The translations under genes were made by a program, and so were the position numbers. Below the pieces are notes generated by a model. That model was not told the DNA's origin and made no database searches. It worked only from the letters and a program-made list of their open reading frames with translations. 64,000 nt of DNA from Flavobacteriales bacterium UBA6693 (lineage in GTDB: Bacteria > Bacteroidota > Bacteroidia > Flavobacteriales > Weeksellaceae). Positions 23,763 through 33,512 of the stretch are shown in pieces (the first letter of the stretch is position 1; each line of letters opens with the position of its first letter). The stretch covers positions 314,843-378,842 of the forward strand of contig DKJL01000006.1 in assembly GCA_002454815.1 (NCBI GenBank). The letters are read 5' to 3'.

Positions 23763-25549
23763 TAATCAATAATTCCAAATTTCCGCATCAGATAAATGGC
23801 GTTCATGCTTTTGGTAACGCCGTTTTGGAGTTTGTAGTCCGTTTCCAGTTCGCCCTCTATGTTTTGCAATTCGAAGCAGTAATTTTTAATTTTTGAAGGA
23901 AACTTATCTTCAATTTTCGTCAGATCTAAATCATGCGTGGCGATAAGGCAGGAAAAAAGCGTTGGGCTTTTCATTAATTTTTCTAAAAATAATTCCGAAC
24001 CGGTGAGTTTATCCTGCGAATTGGTTCCCTTTAAAATCTCATCTAAAATAATAAACTGAGGTTCTCCCTTTTCTAAGTTTTCAACCAATTTGCGAAGTCG
24101 AAGAATTTCCGCATTGAAGTAAGAAGTTCCATCACTAAGCGAATCGCTGGTGCGCATCGACGTAAAAAGTTTCATCGGAATAAAACTGAATTCTTTTGCC
24201 GCCACCGGACAGCCTGCCATTGCCAAGACCAAATTAATTCCAACCGCGCGCAAGAAAGTACTTTTACCCGTCATATTCGCACCGGTAACAATTGAAATTT
24301 CCGTCTGCGAATCGATCGTAAAATCATTAGAAATAACGTTGGTTTCAAATAATAAAGGATGCACAAGTTGGTGAGTTTGAAGTTTAGCACCAATTTCATG
24401 GACTTCCGGAAAAATATACTCCGGATTTTTAAATTTGAAAATACCTAAGGAAATAAGGGCTTCATATTCTGCAAACGCTTCAAACCATTGCGATAAATCG
24501 TCGTCAATAGATTTAAACTGCTTTTCAATCTTCAGTGCAAAATTAAGATTCCACAAGAAAAAATTATTCAAAATGACGCCGATATTTCCCTGTCCGCTTT
24601 CGTAATTCCGAAGCAAACGAGCCAGTTTTTCTATTTCTTTGCGAGAAGATTTGCTTTTGCCCGAGCGGAGTTTATTTTGAAGCGATTGATTTAATTCTTC
24701 CCTGAAATTTTCATTCTCGATGTGCGAAAAAATATTCAAAAACTGCTCGTACTGACTGGAATCAAAGGAAAGCACCGCTTCTAATTCCTGCATTTTCTTT
24801 CGATAAGTATACAGGACAATACGGGAAAGAATTAAAATGCCTGCGAACATCAAACCAATAGTTCCGCCGGATAATGAGGTGAATATCATTAAAAATAAGG
24901 CAACCAAACTGAAAGCAGGGATCGCGATGGTCGCAATCTGAGCCAAAATTGGCTTGCTAAAAAGAGATGTCAATTTTTTGGGATGTGCAATCTTGCCTTT
25001 AATTTCCATCGACTTGGCTACAGTCAGAAAATGAATATTCCACTCGGTCTTTTCGGCCAATTCTGCGATCGATTTTTGTCTTTGCAGAATTTCCTCTTTT
25101 TCAATACTTAAATCCAGCAGAAAACCTTTCAGTTTATCTTTTCCCAAAGTTGTTTCAGCGTAATTAAGATAACTGAAGAGCGAGTTTTTACCCAGAATAT
25201 CCAGATCTTTCGCAAACGGATGCTGATCAATATCTTCCTCAAAATCCAGTCCGGTTTGGAATTCTGTTTTGGTGATAATTTCATTTCCAATATGAAGAAA
25301 ATTTCTAAAAAACTGCAATTTCTCCTTTAAATCGACCAGAAAATATCCAAAAATAAAAAAGAGAATGGTAGAGGAAATCGCCAGATACAATTGGATTTTT
25401 ACACCACTTTCAAAAATAAAATACTGCAAGAAAAAATAGGTAATGGCAAGAAAAATAACCACCCGAATCCAACCTAAGAGGGTTAATTTGTTTTGTAATT
25501 TTTGAAGAGTTTCCTTTTTTTCAGAGAGGAGTACTTGTAATTCTTTCAT
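23762..25549 (-). CDS. Membrane-embedded MutS-family ATPase
   Basis: A 595-residue protein with the MutS ATPase domain at its C-terminus: Walker A GANMTGKST at 423-431, a SMRTSDSL segment, Walker B FIILDEILKGTNS near 513-525, and an ATHDLDLT motif. Unlike MutS there is no mismatch-recognition domain. Instead there are four hydrophobic helices, at about residues 28-46, 52-72, 201-222 and 230-248, placing the protein in the inner membrane. A helical clamp-like region precedes the ATPase. Known MutS-domain proteins act on DNA; a role at the membrane is unexplained. It follows a DUF6483-like gene by 6 bp and is coupled to a small membrane protein. Confidence 0.85.
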   Translation of the reverse strand: MKELQVLLSEKKETLQKLQNKLTLLGWIRVVIFLAITYFFLQYFIFESGVKIQLYLAISSTILFFIFGYFLVDLKEKLQFFRNFLHIGNEIITKTEFQTGLDFEEDIDQHPFAKDLDILGKNSLFSYLNYAETTLGKDKLKGFLLDLSIEKEEILQRQKSIAELAEKTEWNIHFLTVAKSMEIKGKIAHPKKLTSLFSKPILAQIATIAIPAFSLVALFLMIFTSLSGGTIGLMFAGILILSRIVLYTYRKKMQELEAVLSFDSSQYEQFLNIFSHIENENFREELNQSLQNKLRSGKSKSSRKEIEKLARLLRNYESGQGNIGVILNNFFLWNLNFALKIEKQFKSIDDDLSQWFEAFAEYEALISLGIFKFKNPEYIFPEVHEIGAKLQTHQLVHPLLFETNVISNDFTIDSQTEISIVTGANMTGKSTFLRAVGINLVLAMAGCPVAAKEFSFIPMKLFTSMRTSDSLSDGTSYFNAEILRLRKLVENLEKGEPQFIILDEILKGTNSQDKLTGSELFLEKLMKSPTLFSCLIATHDLDLTKIEDKFPSKIKNYCFELQNIEGELETDYKLQNGVTKSMNAIYLMRKFGIID

Positions 25550-25555
25550 TCAATT

Positions 25556-25945
25556 TTATACTTTTTTCAACTCCCCGATTCTAGTCACAATTGGCATGGA
25601 GAAAATTCCGCTCGTTTGCAAATAGTGTTCGTAAAATACTTTAGCTTTTTCCGCCAAGTCAGGGTTCGGATTTTCTTTATTTTTAAAGTAAAACAGATTT
25701 CCCAACAATTCAAAATACGGAATATGATGGCTTTTTTCTTTCTCAATGATCATTTGAACGATTTCCTCTGTAGGCATGGCAGACAAGGTTTCAAAATTCA
25801 TTTTGAAAGTATCATTCATATTGGTATCAAAAACGCGCTGGAGTTCTATTTCGTCGCCCCCGCTGTCGCCTCCTAAAATCATTTTAGAAAGAAATTCTGA
25901 AAATTGTTTTACTATTCTGATGATGTAATCTTTATCTTGAATCAT
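25556..25945 (-). CDS. DUF6483-like hypothetical protein
   Basis: A 129-residue soluble, helical protein beginning MIQDKDYIIRIVKQFSEFL, a start shared with a Bacillota/Bacteroidota family named DUF6483. The remainder resembles a helical-repeat scaffold with conserved YFELLGNLFYF near residues 77-87. There is no signal peptide or catalytic motif. It is 6 bp ahead of the MutS-like gene and 25 bp behind the transporter-like gene, suggesting a four-gene minus-strand operon. Function unknown. Confidence 0.65.
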   Translation of the reverse strand: MIQDKDYIIRIVKQFSEFLSKMILGGDSGGDEIELQRVFDTNMNDTFKMNFETLSAMPTEEIVQMIIEKEKSHHIPYFELLGNLFYFKNKENPNPDLAEKAKVFYEHYLQTSGIFSMPIVTRIGELKKV

Positions 25946-25970
25946 GAGTTTTTAATTTATTAATAAATGT

Positions 25971-27374
25971 TTAGGCAAAGAAAATATAGGCCAAAATGAC
26001 TGAAGTAATCACTCCAACTAAATCTGCTAAAAGCATCGCCGTCACTGTATAACGTGTATTTTTAATTCCTACCGCACCAAAATATACGGCAATCACGTAG
26101 AAAGTGGTATCCGAACTCCCCTGTAAAACCGCAGCGAGTCTTCCCTGGAAACTGTCTGCTCCGAAAGTTTGCATCGTGTCGACCATCATTCCTCGCGCAC
26201 CAGAACCCGAAAGTGGTTTGATTAAAGCAGTGGGTAAACCATCAACAAATCTGGTGTCAAATCCAACGACCATCGCCACCCACTTCATACCGTCAATTAA
26301 AACATCAAAAACGCCGGAGGTTCTTAACAAAGAAATGGCGATCAACATGCCAACTAAATAAGGTATAATTTTCACACAAGTCCAGAAACCTTCTTTCGCA
26401 CCATCGATAAAAGCATCAAAAACATTAATTTTTTTATAAACCGCTCCTAAGACGATGGCAAAGAAAATCAGCAAAATTATTCCGTTACTCAATAACATAC
26501 TGAAATTATCCAAACCTTCTTTACTCAAATTCACCAAATAAACCACGAGCAATCCTACCAACACAGAGATTCCACCAACATAAGCAATAACCACAGGCTG
26601 CAGTAGATTAATTTTTTGATAAAGTGAAACTACGATCATCGCCGCCATCGTTGCCGCAAAAGTGGCAATCATGCAAGGCAGAAAAATGTCGGTTGGGGTT
26701 ACTGAACCCATGGATGCCCGTATGGCGATAATCGAAACGGGGATTAAAGTTAGTCCACCAGCGTGCAAACACAGAAACATGATCTGCGAATTACTGGCTT
26801 GCTCTTTATTTGGATTCAAAGTTTGCAGACTTTCCATTGCCTTTAAACCAAACGGCGTCGCCGCATTATCCAAGCCCAGCAGATTGGCCGAAAAATTCAG
26901 CAGCATATGACCGAAAGAAGGGTGGTTTTTCGGAATTTCGGGAAAAAGTTTACAAAAGAAAGGCTGAATCATTCGGGAGAGTAAATTGATGCCACCGGCT
27001 TTTTCAGCGATGCTCATAAAACCCATAAACAAGGTCATAATACCGATCAGGCCAAGGCAGATTTTTACGGCCGTTTCCGAGGTTCCTATGACACCGTCGG
27101 TTTCCTGAATACGATAAACTTCAACCTGAGAAGTGGCAGAATCTATTTGGTAATGAATTCTGTTTTCTTCATAATTTAAATTTTTCGTCAGGCCTTTTTG
27201 TATTTCCGGATCAAAAGCTGAACTTATTTGCGTTGCAATTCGGACGGTGTCACCACTTTTCCCGACCACCATGTCATTGTAGATTGCTTTATAATTATCG
27301 GAAGCCAAATATTTTATACTGGCAACGATGATGGCAACGATGATAAACCCGCTCCAAATTCTGCTTAAAACCAT
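25971..27374 (-). CDS. SpmA/SpmB-type Gate-domain membrane protein (fusion)
   Basis: A 467-residue polytopic inner-membrane protein. It contains two nucleoside-recognition 'Gate' domains in tandem, as if spore maturation proteins SpmA and SpmB were fused: the first around residues 100-270 (GLDNAATPFGLKAM, HAGGLTLIP), the second around 320-465 (KIIPYLVGM, LPTALIKPLSGSGARGM, GSSDTTFYVIAVYFG). A periplasmic loop of about 75 residues follows the first helix. Members occur widely in non-sporulating Bacteroidota; the transported molecule is unknown. It diverges from the signalling cluster across 217 bp. Confidence 0.88.
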   Translation of the reverse strand: MVLSRIWSGFIIVAIIVASIKYLASDNYKAIYNDMVVGKSGDTVRIATQISSAFDPEIQKGLTKNLNYEENRIHYQIDSATSQVEVYRIQETDGVIGTSETAVKICLGLIGIMTLFMGFMSIAEKAGGINLLSRMIQPFFCKLFPEIPKNHPSFGHMLLNFSANLLGLDNAATPFGLKAMESLQTLNPNKEQASNSQIMFLCLHAGGLTLIPVSIIAIRASMGSVTPTDIFLPCMIATFAATMAAMIVVSLYQKINLLQPVVIAYVGGISVLVGLLVVYLVNLSKEGLDNFSMLLSNGIILLIFFAIVLGAVYKKINVFDAFIDGAKEGFWTCVKIIPYLVGMLIAISLLRTSGVFDVLIDGMKWVAMVVGFDTRFVDGLPTALIKPLSGSGARGMMVDTMQTFGADSFQGRLAAVLQGSSDTTFYVIAVYFGAVGIKNTRYTVTAMLLADLVGVITSVILAYIFFA

Positions 27375-27548
27375 AAAACTGAAAATTTGGGTAAAAGTAA
27401 TTAAAACTTTAGTTCCGGTCGGATTTGATTTTTTAATTGGTTTTGAAAAGATTATGCGGTGCTACTTGAATCTGCTGTTTTAAATGTTATCATGCATGAC
27501 GTGATTTCCGCGAAATTTCAGGGCAGGGACATTAAAATTCAAAATTAT

Positions 27549-27556
27549 TACCTTTG
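27549..27556 (+). promoter_or_regulatory. Predicted -7 element of the signalling operon
   Basis: TACCTTTG, a perfect TAnnTTTG match, lies 35 bp before the first gene of the six-gene signalling cluster, in the divergent 217-bp intergenic region. Confidence 0.45.
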
Positions 27557-27591
27557 GTCACTTTTATAGCTAATTTTAATTTTTTCTTGAA

Positions 27592-28728
27592 ATGATTTTG
27601 ATTGTCGATGATTCACCGGAAAATATTATTTCCCTGAAGAAAGTTCTGGAGAAAAATGATTTTGAAGTCGATACGGCCTCGTCCGGCGAGGAAGCATTAA
27701 AGAAAATCTTAAAGAAATCGTATGTTCTGATTATTCTGGATGTTCAGATGCCCGAGATGGATGGTTTCGAAGTCGCAGAAGCCATCTCCGGCTACAGTAA
27801 AGCCAAAGAAACTGCTATTATTTTTCTTTCTGCTGCCACTGCCGATGTAAAGCTGATTACGCGCGGTTATTCCTCCGGTGCGCTGGATTATATCAGTAAA
27901 CCGGTGGATATGAATATCTTACTGCTGAAGGTGAAGACCTTTTATCGAATTTATGAGCAAAGCCGGGCCCTTAATGAAATGCAGAAAAAGCTGCTCGAGG
28001 AAATTGAATTCCGGAAAGAGGCCGAACGCAAAAAAGACGAATTCATCAGCATCGCCAGCCACGAGCTGAAAACACCGATGACAAGCGTAAAAGGATACAT
28101 CCAGTTGCTGGAGCGCAGCCTTGATAAAGGTGATACCGAGACGGTGCGCACCCGTCTTAGAAAGGTACAGAATCACATCGAAAAGCTGAATATCCTTATT
28201 GCCGACCTTTTGGATATTTCGAAAATTGAAAGCGGAAAACTCAAATTCAACAAAAAATATTTCTCTTTCGAAGAGTTGCTCTTTCATCTGCTGGAAGTTC
28301 TGCAGCAAGCGAACCCGGACATCAAACTCCACCATCGCGGTTTTGTGGAATCTGAAGTTTTTGGAGACGAAATGCGCCTGGAGCAGGTCATCGTCAACTT
28401 CATCACCAATGCCATTAAATATGCGCCGGATGCAAACGAAATCGTCGTAACCGCAGAGGTACGTGGCGATGAACTGTACTTTGCGGTGCGCGATTACGGC
28501 ATCGGAATGGCGGAAGAACATCAGCAAAAGATATTTGACAAATTTTATCGGGTTGAAGAAACCTCAGAGCGTTTCCAGGGGTTAGGGATCGGTCTTCATA
28601 TCTGCCAGGAAATCATCGCGCGGCACAGCGGTCGTATCGGCGTTCACAGCACCGTCGGAGAAGGATCCGAATTTTATTTCTACATTCCGCTTCACGCTAA
28701 ACTTAGTGAAACCACTATAATATTATGA
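27592..28728 (+). CDS. Response regulator-histidine kinase fusion (REC-HisKA-HATPase)
   Basis: A 378-residue soluble protein with a receiver at the N-terminus (phosphoacceptor Asp50 in ILDVQMPEMDG, Lys103 in SKPVD). A short coiled coil follows, then a kinase with His157 in SIASHELKTP and the ATPase boxes NFITNAIKYAP, DYGIGM and GLGIGLHI. With no membrane helices, it is likely an intermediate in a phosphorelay, receiving signal on the receiver and driving its own kinase. It overlaps the next kinase gene by 4 bp (ATGA), so translation is coupled. Confidence 0.93.
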   Translation: MILIVDDSPENIISLKKVLEKNDFEVDTASSGEEALKKILKKSYVLIILDVQMPEMDGFEVAEAISGYSKAKETAIIFLSAATADVKLITRGYSSGALDYISKPVDMNILLLKVKTFYRIYEQSRALNEMQKKLLEEIEFRKEAERKKDEFISIASHELKTPMTSVKGYIQLLERSLDKGDTETVRTRLRKVQNHIEKLNILIADLLDISKIESGKLKFNKKYFSFEELLFHLLEVLQQANPDIKLHHRGFVESEVFGDEMRLEQVIVNFITNAIKYAPDANEIVVTAEVRGDELYFAVRDYGIGMAEEHQQKIFDKFYRVEETSERFQGLGIGLHICQEIIARHSGRIGVHSTVGEGSEFYFYIPLHAKLSETTIIL

Positions 28729-31700
28729 CACTTAAAAAAAATCTGTTCTACGGCTTAGGTTTTTCCTTAGTTGTTTTGATCATCAGTTCTACCGCCTCCT
28801 TTATCAGCATCAATAATTTGGTGGATAGTTCTGATATGGTGAGTCACAGCAATAAAGTCATCAGAAACCTCGATCGTCTTTTTTCGCTTGTTAAAGATGC
28901 GGAAACGGGACAGCGAGGCTATTTGCTCACAGGAAACCAACGGTTTTTGGAACCTTATACTCAGGCCAAATCCGAAATTGCTGATGGACTTGCCGCCGTT
29001 TCTTCAGAGATTACCGACACACCGGAACAAGCCAGAAATCTTGAGATGCTGAAAAGCAGCATCGAAGCTCGTCTGACGACTTTGGATGACAATCTTAATT
29101 ACAAGCGCCAAAAAAAAGAAGTAACTGCTGAGCAGCTACTTGCAGGTAAAGTTCACATGGACGAGATCCGCCGGACGGTACGAGCAATGAGGACCGAAGA
29201 ACAAACTACACTGGAGCAACGAACGCACAGCATGAACCAGTTTGCTTCCTACACACCTATTCTCATTATTATTTCTGCACTTCTGGCCATCATCATCACA
29301 CTTGTGTTCTATCGTAAAGTTACCAGCGAATACGAAGCAAAGAATGGCCTTAACGATGAGCTGGAGCTCAAAAATATCGAAACCGAAAAACGTCTGTTGG
29401 CTATCGAAGAAGTAACCGCGCAGATTTCAGACGGAGATTATAACATCCTGCTGGACGAAAAGGCGAAAGATATTCTTGGGAGCGTTGCCGATCCGCTCAA
29501 CCGTATGGCAAAGTCGCTGCAGAATTCCTTCACCACATTAGAAGAGAAAGAGTGGCTCAGTACAGCGATTGCACAGCTGAATGACCGCATGATGGGTGAG
29601 AAGCGGATCGAAGTTTTGGCTTCGGATATTCTGGAAAGTATCATAGAGCACACCAACAGCCGCGTTGCGGCCATTTATCTGCAGCAGGAGGATAACCACT
29701 TGCACCTTGCGGGTGGGTATGCACTGGCGGAATCTGTAGCGAAAAAGCTGGAAGTTGGTGAAGGAATTGCCGGTCAGGCCTTCCGGTCCAAGTCACAGAT
29801 TATGGTGGAAAACATTGAAAACATGGACCTCACCGTAAGTTTTGCTACCGGAAATACAAAGCCCAAAAACATTGTTGCGATCCCGATTACGCGCTATAAT
29901 ATTCCGCTGGGAGTTATTGAAGTGGGGGCGACTCATCCGTACACGCCCTTACAACTGGAATTTTTGGCCGCCGTTGCCGGAAATGTAGGCTTAGCTTTTT
30001 TTGGTGCGCAAAGCCGCATCAAGCTGCAGGAACTGCTCGAAGAAACGCAGGCACAGTCTGAAGAACTGCAAACCCAGCATTCGGAACTTGAAAATATTAA
30101 TGCAGAACTGGAAGCACAGTCTCAAAAGCTGCTTGCTTCCGAAGAGGAACTGCGCGTACAGCAGGAAGAATTGCTGCAAAGTAACCAGGAACTGGAAGAA
30201 AGAACCAGCCTGCTGGAAGAAAAGAATATAATGATCGAGCAGCGAAATATCGACATCCAGCAAAAGTCCGCGGCTTTGGAGCAAAGCACCAAATACAAGT
30301 CAGAATTTTTGGCAAATATGTCCCACGAGCTGCGCACACCGCTTAACTCAATTCTGTTATTGTCAAAATTAATGACCGACAGCGAGGATCTGGATAAACA
30401 GTATGTAGAATACGCTGAGGTGATGCAGAGTTCAGGCCAGGGACTATTAACCCTGATTGATGAAATTCTTGATCTTTCAAAAATCGAAGCCGGCAAAATG
30501 ACACTGGAAATCCAGGAAGTTACGGTGCTCGAAGTAAGCGAAGACATGAAAATGCTGTTTGCACCACAGGCGAAAGAAAAAAATCTTGATCTGAAAATTG
30601 AGACAGACACCACAGCCGCCAGCGTCTTGAATACTGATAAAATGCGTCTGGAACAGATCTTAAAAAACCTTCTTTCCAATGCGATCAAATTTACCTCAGA
30701 AGGAAGTATCACGCTGAACATTACTTTGGATGAAAGCACTCAGAAAGTACATTTCAGCGTTACCGACACCGGGATCGGCATTGCCCCGGAGAAAATCCAG
30801 ATGGTTTTCGAGGCGTTCCAACAGGCCGATGGTTCCACCCAACGAAAATACGGTGGTACAGGACTCGGATTGTCCATCAGCCGCGAGCTGGCCCGTTTGC
30901 TTGGCGGCGAAATAGAACTCAAAAGTACCGAAGGCGTCGGAAGTACTTTTACACTGATATTGCCGGTCGATGCCACCAAGCCCGTGGAAATTCCGGACAC
31001 CTCGCAATCAGAAAAACCCGTTTATCAGCCTGAAATAACTGAGGAATTGCCGAAGAGATTTATTGCGGATCAGATTCCGCAGCCGATCCCCGACGACCGT
31101 GAAGAAATTACCGCGCAGGACAAAGTAATTCTCATCATCGAGGACGATACCGCTTTTGCTAAGATTCTTCTCGATTATGCGCGCAAGAAAGACTATAAAG
31201 GTGTGGTGGCAGTACGAGGTGACGTTGGCCTGGAGATGGCGCAGCACTATAAGCCACTGGCGATTTTACTCGATATCCAGTTGCCGGTAATGGACGGCTG
31301 GCAGGTAATGGATGCCTTGAAATCGAATCCGGAAACCAAGCCGATTCCGGTTCACATCATGTCATCGATGAAGTTCAAGCAGGAAAGCCTGCTGCGTGGT
31401 GCCGTGGATTTTATTAACAAACCGTTTGCACTGGAGCAGATGCAGGAGATCTTCAAAAAACTGGAGCATGCGCTCAATCGTTCACCAAAAAAAGTGCTCA
31501 TCGTAGAAGAAAATGAGCAGCACGCAAAAGCTTTAAGTTATTTCCTCACCACCAATAATATTAATACAGACATCGTGAACAACGTTGCGCAAAGTATTGA
31601 TTTGCTGCAAAATAAAGAAGTAGACTGCGTTATTCTGGATATGGGCGTTCCGGACAAAAATGCCTACGAAACTTTAGAAACCATCAAACAAAGCAACGGT

Positions 31701-32303
31701 CTGGAACAGTTGCCGATCATTGTTTTCACGGGTAAAAATCTTTCTAAAGGAGAGGAAAACCGTATTAAAAAATATGCAGATTCGATTGTAGTAAAAACTG
31801 CCTATTCCTACCAGCGCATTCTCGACGAAGCAGGATTATTCTTACATTTAGTGGAAGAAAAAAATAAAAAACAGCATGAAAGAAACGGAGGTTTTCAGAA
31901 TGTAGGCGAACTGCGCAATATTCTGAAAGACAAAACAGTGCTCGTTGCAGACGATGATGTGCGTAATATATTCTCGCTCACTAAAGCGCTGGAAGTACAT
32001 GGCATGAAAGTGTTGCCGGCCATGGATGGAAAAGAAGCGATGGCGATTTTAGAGAAAGATCCGTCGATCGATGTGGTACTGATGGATATGATGATGCCAG
32101 AAATGGATGGCTACGACACCATCCGCGAAATCCGATCGATACGGAAGTTCAGCAATCTTCCCGTTTTGGCGGTAACGTCAAAAGCCATGATGGGCGACCG
32201 CGAAAAATGCATCGCGGTAGGTGCCTCGGATTATATTTCGAAACCGGTGGATATTGATCAGCTGGTCTCGTTACTGAGAGTTTGGTTATATGATAAAATT
32301 TAA
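28725..32303 (+). CDS. Hybrid sensor kinase: CHASE3-HAMP-GAF-HisKA-HATPase-REC-REC-REC
   Basis: A 1192-residue membrane kinase. Helices at about residues 8-30 and 178-198 flank a CHASE3 periplasmic sensor (DAETGQRGYLLTG near 60). A HAMP-like region follows, then a GAF domain (about 290-430) and a Glu/Gln-rich coiled coil (430-530). The kinase has the phosphoacceptor His in ANMSHELRTPLNS near 536 and the ATPase to about 760. Three receivers close it: about 798-910 (LLDIQLPVMDG), 920-1035 (ILDMGVPDKNA) and 1075-1190 (LMDMMMPEMDGYD). The multiple receivers suggest a branched phosphorelay. It is the core of the six-gene cluster with CheR and CheB. Confidence 0.94.
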   Translation: MTLKKNLFYGLGFSLVVLIISSTASFISINNLVDSSDMVSHSNKVIRNLDRLFSLVKDAETGQRGYLLTGNQRFLEPYTQAKSEIADGLAAVSSEITDTPEQARNLEMLKSSIEARLTTLDDNLNYKRQKKEVTAEQLLAGKVHMDEIRRTVRAMRTEEQTTLEQRTHSMNQFASYTPILIIISALLAIIITLVFYRKVTSEYEAKNGLNDELELKNIETEKRLLAIEEVTAQISDGDYNILLDEKAKDILGSVADPLNRMAKSLQNSFTTLEEKEWLSTAIAQLNDRMMGEKRIEVLASDILESIIEHTNSRVAAIYLQQEDNHLHLAGGYALAESVAKKLEVGEGIAGQAFRSKSQIMVENIENMDLTVSFATGNTKPKNIVAIPITRYNIPLGVIEVGATHPYTPLQLEFLAAVAGNVGLAFFGAQSRIKLQELLEETQAQSEELQTQHSELENINAELEAQSQKLLASEEELRVQQEELLQSNQELEERTSLLEEKNIMIEQRNIDIQQKSAALEQSTKYKSEFLANMSHELRTPLNSILLLSKLMTDSEDLDKQYVEYAEVMQSSGQGLLTLIDEILDLSKIEAGKMTLEIQEVTVLEVSEDMKMLFAPQAKEKNLDLKIETDTTAASVLNTDKMRLEQILKNLLSNAIKFTSEGSITLNITLDESTQKVHFSVTDTGIGIAPEKIQMVFEAFQQADGSTQRKYGGTGLGLSISRELARLLGGEIELKSTEGVGSTFTLILPVDATKPVEIPDTSQSEKPVYQPEITEELPKRFIADQIPQPIPDDREEITAQDKVILIIEDDTAFAKILLDYARKKDYKGVVAVRGDVGLEMAQHYKPLAILLDIQLPVMDGWQVMDALKSNPETKPIPVHIMSSMKFKQESLLRGAVDFINKPFALEQMQEIFKKLEHALNRSPKKVLIVEENEQHAKALSYFLTTNNINTDIVNNVAQSIDLLQNKEVDCVILDMGVPDKNAYETLETIKQSNGLEQLPIIVFTGKNLSKGEENRIKKYADSIVVKTAYSYQRILDEAGLFLHLVEEKNKKQHERNGGFQNVGELRNILKDKTVLVADDDVRNIFSLTKALEVHGMKVLPAMDGKEAMAILEKDPSIDVVLMDMMMPEMDGYDTIREIRSIRKFSNLPVLAVTSKAMMGDREKCIAVGASDYISKPVDIDQLVSLLRVWLYDKI

Positions 32304-32312
32304 ACTTCTGCT

Positions 32313-32687
32313 ATGAAAAACCGGAAAGAAGTTCTCATCATCGACGATGACCACAAAAACATTTTTGCGCTCGATGCGGTGCTGAAAGCCAAAAAATTTC
32401 AGTGCGTCTCTGCCACGAGTGCCAAAAAAGGACTGCAGTTATTGTCTGCCAACAAAAATGTCGGCGTTGTGCTGATGGACATGATGATGCCCGAGATGGA
32501 TGGTTACGAAGCCATTGCCGTAATGAAAAATGATGAAGACCTGAAAGACATTCCCGTGATCGCGATTACCGCCCAGGCCATGAGCGGCGATCGCGAAAGA
32601 TGTCTGGAGGCGGGTGCCGATGGATACATATCTAAACCCGTGAATGTTGACGAGCTTTTGGCACTGCTAAAAAACATAATTGATTGA
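32313..32687 (+). CDS. Single-domain response regulator
   Basis: A 124-residue receiver without an output domain. The acidic pocket is Asp11-Asp13, the phosphoacceptor is Asp56 in LMDMMMPEMDG, and the Thr/Lys pair is in AITAQ and ISKPV. It closely resembles the third receiver of the hybrid kinase just upstream, which suggests duplication from it. It begins 9 bp behind the hybrid kinase gene and 3 bp ahead of cheR, and could carry phosphoryl groups between the kinase and other cluster proteins. Confidence 0.93.
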   Translation: MKNRKEVLIIDDDHKNIFALDAVLKAKKFQCVSATSAKKGLQLLSANKNVGVVLMDMMMPEMDGYEAIAVMKNDEDLKDIPVIAITAQAMSGDRERCLEAGADGYISKPVNVDELLALLKNIID

Positions 32688-32690
32688 TTT

Positions 32691-33512
32691 ATGAATTCAG
32701 CCGACAAATATGATGAATACATCGAGATGCTGCTCGGCGACGTGCTGGAGGTATACGGATACGATTTTACCGGTTACTCCCGGGCTTCGTTACGGCGCAG
32801 AATCGTTCGGCTTTACGAGCTCGACAGTTTCGTTAGTTTTGCGGAATTCAGATATAAAATCAGAACGGAACCCAGCTATTTTAAACGTTTTCTGGAGGAA
32901 ATTACCATCAACGTTACAGAAATGTTCCGGGATCCTTCTTTTTACAAAACGCTGCGTACCGACATTTTGCCACGCCTCGGCACTTATCCTTTCATCCGAA
33001 TCTGGATCGCCGGCTGCAGTACGGGAGAAGAAGCGTATTCGGTCGCTATATTTTTAAAGGAACTCAATTTGCTGCAGAAATCGCTGATCTACGCTACCGA
33101 CATCAATAGCGCAGTGGTGGAAAATGCCTCTCAGGCAATGATTCCGCTGAGCAAAATAAAACTTTATACCGAGAATTACATCGATGCCGGCGGTAACCAG
33201 GAATTCTCAGATTATTATACGGCCAATTACTCTCTGGGAAAACTGCAGGACGAGTTGCGAGCGAAAATTATTTTTTCCACCCACAATTTGGTGACAGATA
33301 ATTCTTTTAATGAATTTCAACTGATACTTTGCCGGAACGTGATTATCTATTTCGACCGACAACTGCAGATGAAGGTCTTTGAATTGTTTGATGGCAGCCT
33401 GGCCGAATTCGGTTATCTGGCTTTAGGAACAAAGGAAACGTTAGACTTTTCTACTATTTCTAAAAAATACGAACGGCACAGTTCCGAGAAAATCTGGCGC
33501 AAAATTCATTAA
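32691..33512 (+). CDS. cheR: CheR-type protein-glutamate O-methyltransferase
   Basis: A 273-residue SAM-dependent methyltransferase. The N-terminal helical domain has the GYDFTGYSRASLRRRI segment conserved in CheR proteins of this type; the catalytic domain has TEMFRDPSFY, the SAM motif IWIAGCSTGEEAYS and the LILCRNVIIYF signature. CheR methylates glutamates on receptors, but no methyl-accepting receptor is in the cluster. The substrate may be the coiled coil of the hybrid kinase. It is followed directly by cheB with no gap. Confidence 0.94.
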   Translation: MNSADKYDEYIEMLLGDVLEVYGYDFTGYSRASLRRRIVRLYELDSFVSFAEFRYKIRTEPSYFKRFLEEITINVTEMFRDPSFYKTLRTDILPRLGTYPFIRIWIAGCSTGEEAYSVAIFLKELNLLQKSLIYATDINSAVVENASQAMIPLSKIKLYTENYIDAGGNQEFSDYYTANYSLGKLQDELRAKIIFSTHNLVTDNSFNEFQLILCRNVIIYFDRQLQMKVFELFDGSLAEFGYLALGTKETLDFSTISKKYERHSSEKIWRKIH

